NCBI GenBank assembly: GCA_000787465.1
Contig: JSYX01000001.1
Location: 1-64,000, forward strand
Reading direction: 5' to 3'
Length of the DNA stretch: 64,000 nucleotides
From: Thermomucor indicae-seudaticae
Taxonomy: Eukaryota; Mucoromycota; Mucoromycetes; Mucorales; Lichtheimiaceae
The notes beneath the pieces were generated by a model, which made no database searches, was not told the origin of the DNA, and saw only the letters and a program-made list of their open reading frames with translations. Below, piece by piece: positions 13,609-25,938 of the stretch. Position 1 is the stretch's first letter. Every line of letters starts with the position of its first letter. The translations under genes were made by a program, and so were the position numbers.

Positions 13609-14549
13609 CGCGTAACTAACTTCGATCGCAGGCGCCCGAAATGAGAATGACCAGAGCAGAGAAAAGTTGCCTAAATTCCCAACGTCCACGTTATTTTCTA
13701 TCCAGCGCTAATTAGCGGACGTAACTCACTGGGTAAGTTACTTTAGCTTGCTGCAAAGGAAAAGGCGGCAAACCGAGACGCAGTGCTGGCTACGTGTTAA
13801 GCTGATCTTGCAGTTACGTTTGAACTCCCGACACACGCCGGTCAACAGCTTCGCCAGCGCTCTCAACGCGTCATTTCTTTCACAATATGCACAATCAAAG
13901 GCACAGGATTTGAGCCCTTGCCGATTGTTTCGTCTCGTACGAACCTTCATTGATTCTGAAAAGAGCATTAAGTGAAACGTTGTCGTCAGCGCACGCATAC
14001 TCTGTGATTGTCTAGAACCGGTTTGTGGTACCACTTGTCCTTCACGGCGACATGTAACAAACCAGTAAGAGATAATAGCGCCATTGACTTTTCTTATGAC
14101 TTTCTTTGAGAGAAACCCTCATAGACCGCAAGGCCACCGCCCTGGAAAGGAGCCCACCGAGATCGTTGGATAGTACTCACAACACGATAACAGTATCGGA
14201 AGGGCCGATGATTTATAGCGAAAAGAAGGCATTCTTTGAACCAAGTTCATGGCATTATACAGTAAGTGAAGATAATGTCGATAAGCTCATTCATTGTGGG
14301 GATAGTTTTCATCGGATGGCCAGCCCGAATATGAAGGCAAAGTCCATGGTGCCTTGGGATGAAATCCATAGATGGATGAAGGCTGGTGGTGCCGCTCTTC
14401 TTCCTGGTCGTAACGCCCTGGTCAGTCTACCCAGGCTTTGTCAAAACCAGTAATATACCGGCCAATGTACGCGGATCAATGTATTTTTATGGTAATCAAG
14501 AGCAGCAGCCATCTTTTAAAAATTGCAAGTGTGCGTGTTGCAATCAGTT
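13609..14549. other. Intergenic, no gene seen
   Basis: Upstream of SEC24 and downstream of the WD40 gene. Open frames here are short, overlapping on both strands and without family resemblance. Confidence 0.45.
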
Positions 14550-16254
14550 TTATTCTGCTTTCTTCCAGGATGCCCATTCTTTTAAAGTGGCATCATCGAT
14601 ATAGTCGTAGCGCCAGAGGAAACCATCTTCACCTGCACAGACTACCTGACGACAATCACGGGTAAACGCACAACATCGTACAGATTTGGTAGACCGACGA
14701 TGCGCTAATTCTGCAACCATTTTCCCTGTGTGCAAATTATATATGTAAACGCTCCCTTGGCTGGTGCCAACGCAAAAGAAGGATTCATCCAGGCTACATA
14801 CAAACAGCGAGTATGTTAGAGCATATAAACGCTACAGAGCTCGTGCTCAACAGTACCTGACGTCAAATCGAGAGAAGTTCTCTCCAGTGCGTATCCGGAA
14901 AGATCGAATTGTCTATTGAACTTTTATAAGTATTGCCTCGAATCCACTCGTAAAAAAAGGAATCCCTACTTTTTCAGTGGCTAGATCCCAATATTCCATC
15001 CGTCCGTTAATGGATTTCGAAAGGACGTTCCCGTTTGCGTAGCGGATACAGTCTTATATGGGTGTCATTACTGTAGTTGCGGCGAGATGGGATATAAGCG
15101 GACTCACCAATATAATTCTCCCCGTGAACTTTCCTTAGTAACCGTGAATTCTTTTTCTCAATCCTGATCGGTTCTTCTTCTTTCATCATATTTGCAAGCG
15201 ACGGCATTGCCCACTCCCGAAGCTCGCCTCTCGCATTCCCAGAAATAAATTTTTTGCCAGATGGATGAAAGCACTGTAATATAACAGGAAGCATATGTCA
15301 CATTCCTACCGCTCTTCTTGTGCCTTGCTTCATCCAATCCCACGACTTACAGTTACTGTCGCTTCTGCTTCAAAAATAGCCAAGCAACTTCTAGCATCAA
15401 CGTCCCATAAGCGTATTGTACCATCTTTTGAAGCAGATAGAATATAATTATCACTTTGAGGATGTGCTTGCAGGTCATGGATTGTTTCTGCCTTTTGCGT
15501 GAGCGTACACCACCTGTTTTTCTGTATTACGATGACTTACTTGTATGTCCATGCAAGATATCGATTTCTCGAGAGTTTGCCAGACTCACAATATGTATTA
15601 ATCCGTCAGTGCCAGCCATAGCAATCCAAGCGTCGTTCTCTCGGTAAAGCCAGCAAAACGTGTGCAGTTCCTTTTCCGATAATCTCATGAGTGCCATGTT
15701 CAAATGCAAAGCATTAGGTCAATATTAAACAAATACCCGCCGCACAGGATCTTCTTCCTGGTTTTGTAATACAGACAGGTCGAAATTCGACATGATATCA
15801 AGGTGATCTCCACAATGTTCATTATCATAGACGTTCATCTAAATATAAATATCGCGAGCTAATAAGAAGTATGTATTATACAAGGTATTCTAAAGCCATG
15901 GTGTACCTGACAGCCGCCGACTGTAGCTAAAATGTTGCTGGTATCTGTTTGGTCTCGCTGGACAGAGCCTCGTTTGTCGAACGTTTTGTTGACATCGATA
16001 CCGACAGGAGCAGAAAAGTTTTTATTGTTGAAGAAGAAGGCGAGTTGATTAATGTCACAGCCGTGGTTTTCCTTGATTATGCGTCGAAGTCGCATGTTGG
16101 CAAAGATGCGTTCCTGACGCTGATCACGCGACAGATTTTCTTGGTCTGTCGTGCCTGAGTCATGCTCTGTTTTAATCGTTTTGTTGTTGGCTGGTGCGTC
16201 GTCGTTTGGGGATTCCGAAATATCGGACAGACGTCGTTTAAGTGTGTTCACCAT
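14550..16254 (-). CDS. EED/ESC-like WD40 repeat protein
   Basis: WD40 beta-propeller protein encoded by several minus-strand exons. The N-terminus is basic with a run of Ser, Asp and Lys, then HGCDINQLAFFFNN and, downstream, NILATVGG, matching blade 1 of EED (HG.. ..F..N.. FATVGSN). Blade 3 includes WIAMAGTDGLIHIV, like EED's LAVAGSRGIIRII. The next blades have ILSASKDGTIRLWDV and FHPSGKKFISGNARGELREW. The last blade, VRCCAFTRDCRQVVCAGED followed by a tryptophan and an acidic tail, parallels EED's final blade. EED is the H3K27me3-reading subunit of PRC2; LRWD1 has a related propeller and is the main alternative. No EZH2-like gene lies in the window. The start is the ATG before the basic leader at 16254; exon borders are approximate. 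Confidence 0.72.
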
Positions 16255-16408
16255 GGAAAGGAAACCTGTTGTAAGATGCTGTCTGTGGAAGAAAGGTAAC
16301 AAAAAGCGCGGTTGCCGCGAATTTGTTGCGCGTTTCCTCAATTCGCGAACGGCGTGACGTACTTTGAAGTTCGTGCATAAGTCGTTCTTTCCCCTTGATG
16401 CAGAAAGC
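16255..16408. promoter_or_regulatory. Shared divergent promoter, 154 bp
   Basis: The EED-like gene (minus, start 16254) and CFIm25 (plus, start 16409) begin head-to-head with only 154 bp between the start codons, so both core promoters and 5' UTRs must lie in or near this interval. I see no clear TATA box. Confidence 0.5.
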
Positions 16409-17335
<927 letters not shown>

Positions 17336-17572
17336 AAGAAGCAGCTCAAGCTTAGCCAGACATTGTATCCTGTAAAAATCAGTTTGTGGGATTTCCTCAA
17401 GCGAGTTCAGGGACCCCTTTCATAAATGTCTTGTATATAGGCTCCGTATGAAATGAAGTTAGTGGCATGATGGCATATTCCAGACACAGGAGAAAGCATT
17501 GAGGAGCTACAGTTTATTCCGTCCATTGTTTTTATACCTTACATTGACTGCAGGGAAAAGATTCATTCTTCT

Positions 17573-18133
17573 GGCACAGGGTGGTTAACTTTAGGGTTAA
17601 AGAAGAGTGATTGTTTGCCCCAGAAGAAGTCCTATGCAGTACAAGCTTTAATAAAGACCCTTGCTACATTATTCTTTTGCTTGTTACCTTTACACGCCAA
17701 TTCCTGTATTCATAGGGAACAAATTCTCTAGGGTGTTCTTTCAAATGCTCTTCATGCTCCTTTGCAAGGTGGTATGCGTTAAGACCAGAAGCAAGAAGCC
17801 TATATCATGGAAAGTATAGCGCTCTTCAGAAGTAGAACAAGATGCGACACTTTTGCGGATAACCTACGTAGGAACGCAGACAAAGAGACAAATCCTCTTC
17901 CAGGTTTCAGCCGACTCTAGGAAAAAAAGATATTGAGGGTGTTGTATGCTAATACTGTATTACATGTACGACTTACCGCGAGCGTGATGTTTAACGGCCT
18001 GGCGTTGTTTCGCAAACTCACTTGGGAACTTCGCTTCGCTTATCGGTAAATTCGGTTCGTTTGTCTGGAAGCGAGCACCAGCGCGTTTGAGGTAGTTGAG
18101 AAGTGAAGAGTTGAACACAGCACGGGTTGCCAT
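17573..18133 (-). CDS. COX13: Cytochrome c oxidase subunit VIa, copy 1
   Basis: Small inner-membrane subunit of respiratory complex IV. Four exons on the minus strand. The N-terminus (MATRAVFNSSLLNYLKRAGA) is a mitochondrial presequence. Exon 2 gives ESAETWKRICLFVCVPT, the start of the single membrane helix. Exon 3 continues with LLASGLNAYHLAKEHEEH, and the last exon gives DFFWGKQSLFFNP. The stop codon is at 17573-17575. A second copy lies at 23118-23668. The two share exon layout but differ at many residues, and copy 1 has an N-terminal insertion (about NEPNLPISEAKF), so the duplication is not recent. Confidence 0.92.
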
Positions 18134-18262
18134 ACTGGAAGTTGAGAGAAAAGCGAAGTAGTGGGGAATTATGCACACAAACTCCATGCTTTCAATCCCA
18201 GTTTGGCAACTTCGCTCTGAGACCCCTCGACCCAAATTTCTGGTAGGAAAAACTTATCCTGT
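18134..18262. promoter_or_regulatory. Shared divergent promoter, 129 bp
   Basis: Spacer between the divergent start codons of COX13 copy 1 (minus) and the SET-domain gene (plus). No clear motif recognised. Confidence 0.4.
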
Positions 18263-18966
18263 ATGTACCGAGACGTCAAAACTCTTCCTTCTCCTTCGGG
18301 CTGGACACCTGAAGTGAAATACATTGACCGACTCATTTGGTCTCCTTCTGTACCGCCAGAACTGCGAGCCAGCTTTGAACCAAAGCTGCCAAAATCTTGC
18401 GATCATTTGCAAACACCTCAGTTTCTCAACGATCACGTCAATGTTCGCGGCACGAATTTTCCTTCCATAAAGGAGCAGAGGCGTAATGTCAAAATCAAGA
18501 AGGTTACTGATCCTCAGCACCCTTGCTATGGCGCTTATGGACTATTTGCAGCTCAAACGCTTCAACCACGGCAACTGGTTGTGGATTATCTGGGCGTCGT
18601 TGAATACAAAACGTATGACCCGACCTCGGACTATGTCTTGCGGTTTGGTAATGACTTGTCAATCGATGCAGCAAAGTTCGGAAACGAAGCTCGATTTTGC
18701 AACGACTTTCGCGGTATCGGGCCGGGGCCGAATGTCTGTTTCCTAAACTACATGGATGAAAACACGCGGCAAATTAAAGTTGGTATCTTTGTTCTTGGTA
18801 ACCACAAGATAAGAAAAGGAGAAGAACTGGTAGGTGATAGAACGTTTGGGATATGTGTAAAACCAACGAGTTCTGATCGACATTTTAGCTTGTGACCTAC
18901 GGAAAATCCTTTTGGACGAATCGAGGAATGAACATGCAAGAGCAGTTTCATTCCAAAAAGCGGTGA
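18263..18966 (+). CDS. SET-domain protein, putative lysine methyltransferase
   Basis: Two exons with a 59-nt intron (18830-18888); 214 codons, checked. After about 95 residues without a recognised domain, the SET fold runs from YGAYGLFAAQTLQPRQLVVD through YVLRFG, EARFCNDFRG and NVCFLNY, to GEELLVTYGKSFW. The tyrosine near the end is the catalytic Tyr position. The usual NHS/C pseudoknot sequence is replaced by CNDFRG, as in a group of divergent fungal and plant SET proteins. There is no pre-SET, CXC or post-SET cysteine cluster, so this is not an EZH2-type enzyme despite lying near the EED-like gene. The substrate cannot be told from sequence; a non-histone target is possible. Confidence 0.85.
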
Positions 18967-19814
18967 TTTTGCGTGATTTACATACATGTGACAATAGGCT
19001 CTCGTTCATAATGTTGCATTGGATGCGGGAAAAGCATTAATCTTTCAATATGGTGGCTAAAGGAGACGTTTGATATCTCGAGCAAATTCGTTCGGCAGTG
19101 ACTGAGCAGAACATGACCTCGACTGCCAAAAACTTGTGCTTCTCGAAAAACCGGATACGTGTGGTGCTTCTCGGTGTTGCACTGTGGGGTTTTCACTGGG
19201 TACTGTTAGGAAAAGAGCGTTTACGAGAGTATGCTCGCTCTTCATTAATAACCGAGATCTGTTTTCAAACATTGCATTCGCCCTACTGCTAAAGTAGGTC
19301 AAAAAAGCAACTTTGCCCGAGCAAATTCATATGTTTGCTCATTGCCAAAACGTAGTTGACCCTGAAAATCGATAAATCGTAAGCGTCGAAATGTCGCTAG
19401 TCATTAGGACTTACCGTGAAATAGAAACACTAGTTAACTTTGTGGGACACCTGCACGCCATTCGGAAAAAGCGACTCCCACTGTTTCAAAGAAGCCGCTT
19501 TACAGTTCAGCCCCTCCCGTCTCCGTTTAAGACACCGAAACTGCTTCTTTCTTTTCTGAAAAGTTTCTTTGGCATTCACGAAAAAACCAGTTCCCTTGCT
19601 GCACGAAACAAACAGATTGAGTCTGGAAACGTACTCATCCGCTACCCATTTTACGAGGTACATATCGCTTGGTGCTAGTTGGTCTTGATGTCACACAACT
19701 GTGGTGTGGCGCGGCACACGACGTTTATTTCGATTAGCGTCCCAGCTGTCGCGTCTTTATGAGACTGAACTTTTCTCTAACGGTACTAAGTTAGGAATCA
19801 CGCTTCGTGCAAAC
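18967..19814. other. Intergenic, TUP1 upstream region
   Basis: About 850 bp without a supportable gene. Overlapping open frames on both strands show no family features. It probably contains the TUP1 promoter and 5' UTR. Confidence 0.45.
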
Positions 19815-22186
19815 ATGTCTGTCTATAATCATCGCCCAATGGTACCGGCTCCACAAAATCGTATCATTGAATTACTTGACGCCATCCGGGCCGAGTTTGA
19901 CAATCTTGCTCGAGACGTCTATGTAAACAAGACGGAACGGGATGGTCTGGAGCAAAAAAGTAAGTGAAAGCAAGATGATCGAATTGCGAGAGCAAGTTGG
20001 TACTGAGAAATGAAAACAAGTGAACTCCCAGTTACAGGAGATGCACAATTTCCAGCAAAATCTCATGGAGTTGGAGCGCCAGCAACAAGCTATGAAAATG
20101 CAGTGCGTATTTTTATTGGATAGTTTATAGTGTGGGTATTGATATATATTATGTGAGTTAGATATGAGGAAGAAATTGCTCGATTGCGCCAGCAACTTGA
20201 ACAAGCACAGGCGCGTAGTGGTCATCCTCCTATGCCTCCGTCAAGCAATGCAGCTGCGCATCCCCCTCCGCCGCCGCCACATCAACAATCAAGTCACCCT
20301 CAACCTCCAAATATCGGACCAGGCTCGAATTATTTCGGCGGCATTATGAACAATGGGAGCAATCAGGGTCCTCCTCCTGGATTAATGGCTCCCCCGCAAA
20401 TGGGTGACCATGCCCCACCTCCACCTCCTCCGGGACATCTATCATATCCTCCACCGTCATCGCAGCCGCTTCCGGGACCACCACCACCTACTGGCTCAGC
20501 ACCTGGTTACATGAATGGATCAAGCGCGCCACAAGGTAAGTAAATTTGACCAGTCCAGCTAGTTGTCCCACATCAGCCTGATAACTTGTTATTATTAAAC
20601 TCAACAAGGCTATGGGTATCCGCCGCGTGGCCCAGCACCAGGCACTCCGTCAGCAACACCGATACCCAATGATCCAAGCGCGACGCAAAAGCGCAAATCC
20701 GGATCATCTTCGACAAGCGGACCGGTAATGCAGCCAGCGCCTGGGGGCTCCATGATTCCATCAGGTGGTCGTTCAAAGCCTCAAATGGGCATGAGTGCAC
20801 CTGGTGGGCTCGCCGATGTGGATCCTGATAGTGTTCCTGCGAACATGAAGGTCGAAGGCCGGGATTGGTTTGCACTGTAAGCAGATAAGCGTATTTTCAA
20901 CCGCGACTGTCCAAGGATAACCACCCCACTCTTGCAGATTTAACCCAAAGACACCAAAGTTTCTGCGTGTGGATTTGCTGCACACTTTGGAACACGCAAG
21001 TGTGGTTTGCTGTGTGAAATTCAGTGCTGATGGACGATGGTTGGCTGCCGGCTGCAACAGAGTAACTTACATCTATGATGTAAACACCGCTACAAAGATA
21101 GCGTAAGTTTAAACAAGGAATGCGCTGTATTAGATTATGTATACTAAAATCAGTGGGACTCTAGGGAGTTAGAGGACGACAAAGTTCGTAAGGACGGCGA
21201 TCTGTATATCCGGTCTGTGTGCTTCAGTCCCGATGGAAAGTATTTGGCCACGGGAGCTGAAGACAGTAATATAAGGGTATGTGATATACCGAACGAGAGG
21301 AGTTCATGGGAACTGATGTGCTGATTTAGATATGGGATATTAATGCCAAACGTATCCGTAACATTTTCTCTGGTCATGAACAAGATATATATTCGCTTGA
21401 CTTTAGTCGTGACGGAAGTATAATTGTGTCTGGATCTGGAGATCGCACTGTGCGGATATGGAGCATGACGCAGCAGAAGGCCATCCATGTAATCCCTATC
21501 ACCGACCAAGACCAGAAAGACCCTGGCGTCACTAGCGTTGCCATCTCACCTGACGGCCGACTTGTTGCAGCCGGTAGTCTCGATAAGATGGTTCGCGTTT
21601 GGGATGTCGAGACAGCAACACCTCGTGAGCGATTAGAAGGTCATAAGGACAGTGTGTATTCGGTTGCCTTTATGCCTGATGGACGGACACTTGTCAGCGG
21701 CAGTTTGGACAAAACGATCAAGTTATGGCAACTAGGAACCGGCGGCGATGGCCGTGGGTTCGGCATGGATCGAGATCGAAGCAAAGGTCCATGCAAGATG
21801 ACATTCACCGGACACAAGGTATAAAAATAGATGGATGAGCAGCAGCAGCAGCAGCATAATCTAACAATGGGAAAATTTTTCAGGACTTTGTATTGTCTGT
21901 TGCCTGTACTCCAGACGGTCGCTGGATCGTCTCAGGCTCCAAAGATCGTGGTGTTCAATTTTGGGACCCAAAAACTGGACAGACACAATTCATGCTGCAA
22001 GGACACAAAAATTCAGGTAAAAGAGACAATTCTACATGCATGAGCCCAAGATTAATATATGTGTTTTCAGTTATTTCTGTCGCGATTAGCCCGTCAGGAC
22101 GACCAATTTTTGCCACTGGCTCTGGTGACAATCGTGCAAGAATATGGAGCTATGAAAAACTTGGTATGTTGCAGGATGGGCATTAG
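19815..22186 (+). CDS. TUP1: Tup1-type general transcriptional corepressor
   Basis: WD40 corepressor that works with Cyc8/Ssn6, tethered by DNA-binding repressors. Nine exons; introns 19960-20020, 20103-20161, 20536-20608, 20877-20937, 21103-21164, 21277-21329, 21819-21883 and 22017-22070. The 627 codons are checked. Residues 1 to about 75 form the tetramerising coiled coil ([18 protein letters not shown], later [16 protein letters not shown]). A Pro/Gly/Ser-rich linker of about 180 residues follows (20184-20870). The C-terminal propeller has seven WD repeats, beginning [20 protein letters not shown] and ending [13 protein letters not shown]. The first intron could be mistaken for coding sequence because it opens with a coil-like reading; splicing restores the yeast-like KMN.QL.EM order. 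A run of five CAG units lies within the intron at 21819-21883. Confidence 0.96.
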
Positions 22187-23117
22187 CGAGTTGACAAAAC
22201 GAATTAATTTCTTTCTTTTCATAGCTTAAACACTTTCTCTGTCACTTTTCCTTGTTTGTTTATATTTTTTGCATTCACTTGCTTGTCTATAAGCGCTTTT
22301 TGAGGGTATATTTTTGTTTGCTGAACCTTACTGATGCAAAGCACATACAGAGAGATACTGTTTATCGATTGAACATTTGCGCTGTTTGGAATATATTTGC
22401 ATCAACTGCAGGCCTTGTTTTACGGGAAAACAAACATGCTCAGTATGCATAAAGCAGGGAGCATTTACACAGAGAAGGGTGGGTACAGAGGCCTTGCAGG
22501 CTAAAGGACGGGTCAGTCTGGGATTCTTCAGAACATGCAAAACGTCGAGCTTGTTTCGAACTCTTCTAAAAGCTTTTGAAGGCATGGCCCAGAAAACGAC
22601 GCACAGAAATCTCTGGCACTCCAACCTGGTTTCTCGGGAGCATGCTGCCATGAATCGTCTAGTTGACAGTATATGTAGCCTTCTTCGTCGAGTAAAAGCA
22701 TGCAGGCGGTTTCGAAAAGAAATGGTTAAAAGCCAATGGAGGACACCTCATACAAAGGAATGGCACAGAATACTACTAGTAACGTCCATCGTTTATCTAG
22801 CTTATGCTCGGACCCTTGATAATGTATAAGCCTTCCTTTTTCAGCTTAAGTACCGGGATAGAAACAGAGTAGCGTTTTCATTCATGTCTTTATCCAACAC
22901 ATTCGAAATGTAGATGTTTATGCCTTTACAGAGTGTGAACGATATGCATACGAAGCTTCGAAAGTATAAATACCCGCATTCTGTCATACTAGCATTCCTC
23001 TTTTTATTTGATCCCTTGGACCAAATTACAAAAGAATGACAGGAGTGTCATACTCTTCCTCTTTCGTATAAATTTGAGGTCTACGACAAAAAACCTCCTC
23101 TCTCTTCACAGTTGGAT
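22187..23117. other. Intergenic, between convergent TUP1 and COX13 copy 2
   Basis: T-rich sequence directly after TUP1 looks like 3' UTR. A 150-codon open frame at 22377-22829 has no domain and overlaps an antisense frame of similar length, so it is not called. Confidence 0.45.
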
Positions 23118-23668
23118 TTACTCTTCATCTTCGGCAGCAGGGATGTTGACCTTGGGGTTGAAGAACAATGATTCCTTGCCCCAGAAGAAGTCCTATTAAA
23201 TGATCACATTAACACACTGTGCGCAAACGATTATGCCGTTTGAATATACCTTTACGCGCCAGTTAATGTAATCGTACTTGACGACCTCCCGAGGATGGTG
23301 AGCAAGGTGTTCAGCGTGGGCCGTAGCCAAGTTGTACGCGTTGATGCCCGAAGCCAGGAGACTTTTTGGAAACGGATTAGAATTAAGAAAGGGACGTAAA
23401 GGTATTATTATTCCAAGTAAGACACGTACGCTGGAATGCAGACGAAAATGCTGATCTTCTTCCAGGTTTCGGCAGAAGCTACGATGCAGAATTTAATCCC
23501 AAAATGTTTTATAGTACAGAGATTGGCGAAAAACCAACCTGCAGCATGCTTCTTGACAGCTTCACGTTCGGCAAAGAACTCAGAATGAGAAGCAGTGCTC
23601 TGGAAACGGGCACCAGCACGCTTAATGGTCGAAGCCAACTGAGAGTTAAAAAGGACACGCGAAGCCAT
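23118..23668 (-). CDS. COX13: Cytochrome c oxidase subunit VIa, copy 2
   Basis: Complex IV subunit on the minus strand, four exons. The presequence MASRVLFNSQLASTIKRAGA is followed by FFAEREAVKKHAA. The next exon gives SAETWKKISIFVCIPA, the membrane-helix exon continues with the Ala/His-rich loop ending HHPREVVKYDY, and the last exon gives DFFWGKESLFFNPKVNIPA with an acidic end. It matches fungal Cox13 more closely than copy 1 does and lacks copy 1's N-terminal insertion. Having two copies about 5 kb apart suggests local duplication, with TUP1 and the SET gene between them. Confidence 0.93.
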
Positions 23669-24515
23669 TGCTAATAGGTATAACTGAACAAAGAAGTGGT
23701 GTCTTGTTTATTTGCTTCGATTCAAAATCGGGCCCTGTCCCCCAATTAACAGTCCCGAGGCTCCAGCCAATGAGAACATCGTACCTGAAGTTGAGAAATT
23801 TCATGTCGCCCAACATGAAGCAGGCACGATGAAAAGCGATGAAAAAGCAAAGCTCACTCGAGAGACAAGAACACAATGAAGCAGGATTCTTGGTTATTAT
23901 GACAGCAAATGAGACCACGAAAAGTCAACGGAGGCTATTAGCCCGATATTCCCAGAATCTCTGCCAGAATGCTTCCGAAAGATAGGAATGGCTCCGATGA
24001 ATGTGCTGATGCAGCAGACATCGACCGTATTTCCCCTGGTGGCGGCTTTGCGATGTGAAGTCAGCTACGTTACAGTCCATACTGACTAATTTTTCTCCGA
24101 GAAGATGGCGTATTCTTATTAGCGGAACCATTTAAATGACTGCCTTAGCCTCAGCGTCTTGTTAAGTTTCAACGAAGAGGACAAGGCTGAGAACAACCAG
24201 TGTTCGTGTGCATAGACGTGCTCATCACTGCGTTGTCCCGCGCGTACCCGAAGTTTAAAACCCAGTATATGCAGGTGTTACGAGATAAGCTGAATGATAG
24301 GGACAACGCATTGATCTATATCTCTATCTTTAGCGAGGCGATTATATTATCTTGTACTAGAGCTTTTGAAATCCTTGTAATGGTTTATCGGATTGGTTTA
24401 TAGCAGGTATCTGCAAAGTCAATCTGCAGTAGGTGGGGTCACGAGACTAGGCTGTTTGCGTTGGTTTCAAAGGAAAACTGAACCTTAGGTGGTTCTTTGT
24501 CTTCCTGTTGTTGTC
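23669..24515. other. Intergenic, no gene seen
   Basis: About 850 bp between divergent genes (COX13 copy 2 minus, amidohydrolase plus). Short frames only. Confidence 0.45.
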
Positions 24516-25678
24516 ATGACCTTTACGCCTTCCGGTGACTGGTATCGAAAAAGCAGCCTATGACAATAGTAATAAGAGTTGACTGACTGGTAAAACATAG
24601 TCTTGTGGACGTGCACACGCATGTCTATCTGCCCGAGTATCTTGAACTTCTCCGGCGTCGCGAGACCGTGCCCCGCGTACTTCCGCCACTTGAGGAAGGA
24701 CAAGACGAGCGGCTTATCATCCTTCCGGACGAAGACAAGGGAGAGTCGACAAAGAACGGCCGTCCAGTTGGACCGGCTTACTATGACGTGAAGGAAAAGA
24801 TTGCATTCATGGATTTACACGGCATCGACATGTCGGTCATCAGTCTAGCCAACCCGTGGATAGACTTTTTACCGCCAACCGAGGACACCTTTGATCTAGC
24901 AACTCGGATTAATCGCTCAATGGACGCCATGTGCCGGGACCCAGTTACGGAGGGTCGACTTTACGGCCTTGGTACTTTGCCATTGAGTTCTGTCGAAGCC
25001 TCGGTCGCCGAAGTAGAGCGCATTGCATCTCTTGAGCCGATGCGTGGAGTCATTATGGGGACGTTTGGATGCGGAAAAGGTCTCGATGATCCAGCCCTTA
25101 TTCCTTTGTTCGAGGCCATCGCAAAGCACAATTTGGTGATATTCCTGCATCCGCACTATGGCGTCAATCTGCCAGCTTCAGGGAACACAGATGCCGGGCA
25201 TTCGCTCGCGTTGGCTGTAGGCTTCCCCTTTGAAACAACATACGCCATCGCTTGTTTGATCCTCTCAGGTATCTTTGATCGTCTGCCTGACCTCAAAATC
25301 TTGCTGGCGCATTCCGGAGGGACTTTGCCATTCCTGGCTGGTCGTTTGGATTCTTGTGTGTCTCATGATCCAGCTGTCGCGTCAAAACTGAAACACCCCC
25401 CTTCTTATTACTTGAAGAAGCTGTATTATGATGCGGTTATTTATCACGAGACGGGGGTCAAAGCCACGGCTGATTTCGTTGATCCACAGAACATCATGTT
25501 TGGGACGGATCACCCGTTTTTTCCTCCACTGGAAGCCAAAAATAAACGATGGATGTCAGTGGATAGCAATCTAGCCGCCGTCAGCAACTCGGGACTTGGC
25601 GCGGACATTATATCCAGTATGCTGGGTCGAAATGCGCTTAGAATATTCAATCTCGAAATGCCTTCCAAAAAATCATAA
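24516..25678 (+). CDS. Amidohydrolase-2 family decarboxylase (ACMSD-like)
   Basis: Metal-dependent TIM-barrel enzyme of the ACMSD / uracil-5-carboxylate decarboxylase group. Two exons with a 59-nt intron (24542-24600); 367 codons, checked. Exon 1 encodes only about nine residues (MTFTPSGD and a split Cys), and exon 2 opens with VDVHTHVYLPEY, carrying the HxH metal ligands. Further ligands are the His in FLHPHYG, the His in LLAHSGG and the Asp in MFGTDHPFF. GTLPLSSVEASVAEVER matches the ACMSD core. In tryptophan breakdown ACMSD decarboxylates aminocarboxymuconate semialdehyde; in fungi the thymine-salvage isoorotate decarboxylase is close in sequence, so the substrate stays open. No kynurenine or pyrimidine genes are adjacent. 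Confidence 0.88.
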
Positions 25679-25938
25679 AGCAATATACATTATATATGCA
25701 GATACAAAAGGAAGATGGTCTATATTCTGGTATATCAACAGGTGTATATATACAGTCGTTCGTCGCTCTCCGCAACGCCGTCATTCTGCGAATACTTGTT
25801 GCAGAAGGCAGGGTTACAAAAAAAGGCGACGCAGACAGAGCATATAACAGATTTTTTTCAGATCTTGAATATTGCATTGCAAAAGCTAGGGTATTGCAAA
25901 AAGCAGGCTCCACTGTATTAAGATGAGAGGATACTATA

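Noticed and set aside
18263..18966. SET gene as the EZH2 partner of the nearby EED-like protein
   Set aside because: No CXC/pre-SET region and an atypical SET motif; proximity alone is not evidence.
19940..20060. Apparent frameshift and in-frame TGA in the TUP1 coiled coil
   Set aside because: A 61-nt intron (19960-20020) removes both and gives the conserved Tup1 order; total length is divisible by three.
22377..22829. 150-codon ORF after TUP1
   Set aside because: Overlapped by an equally long antisense frame and without recognisable domains.
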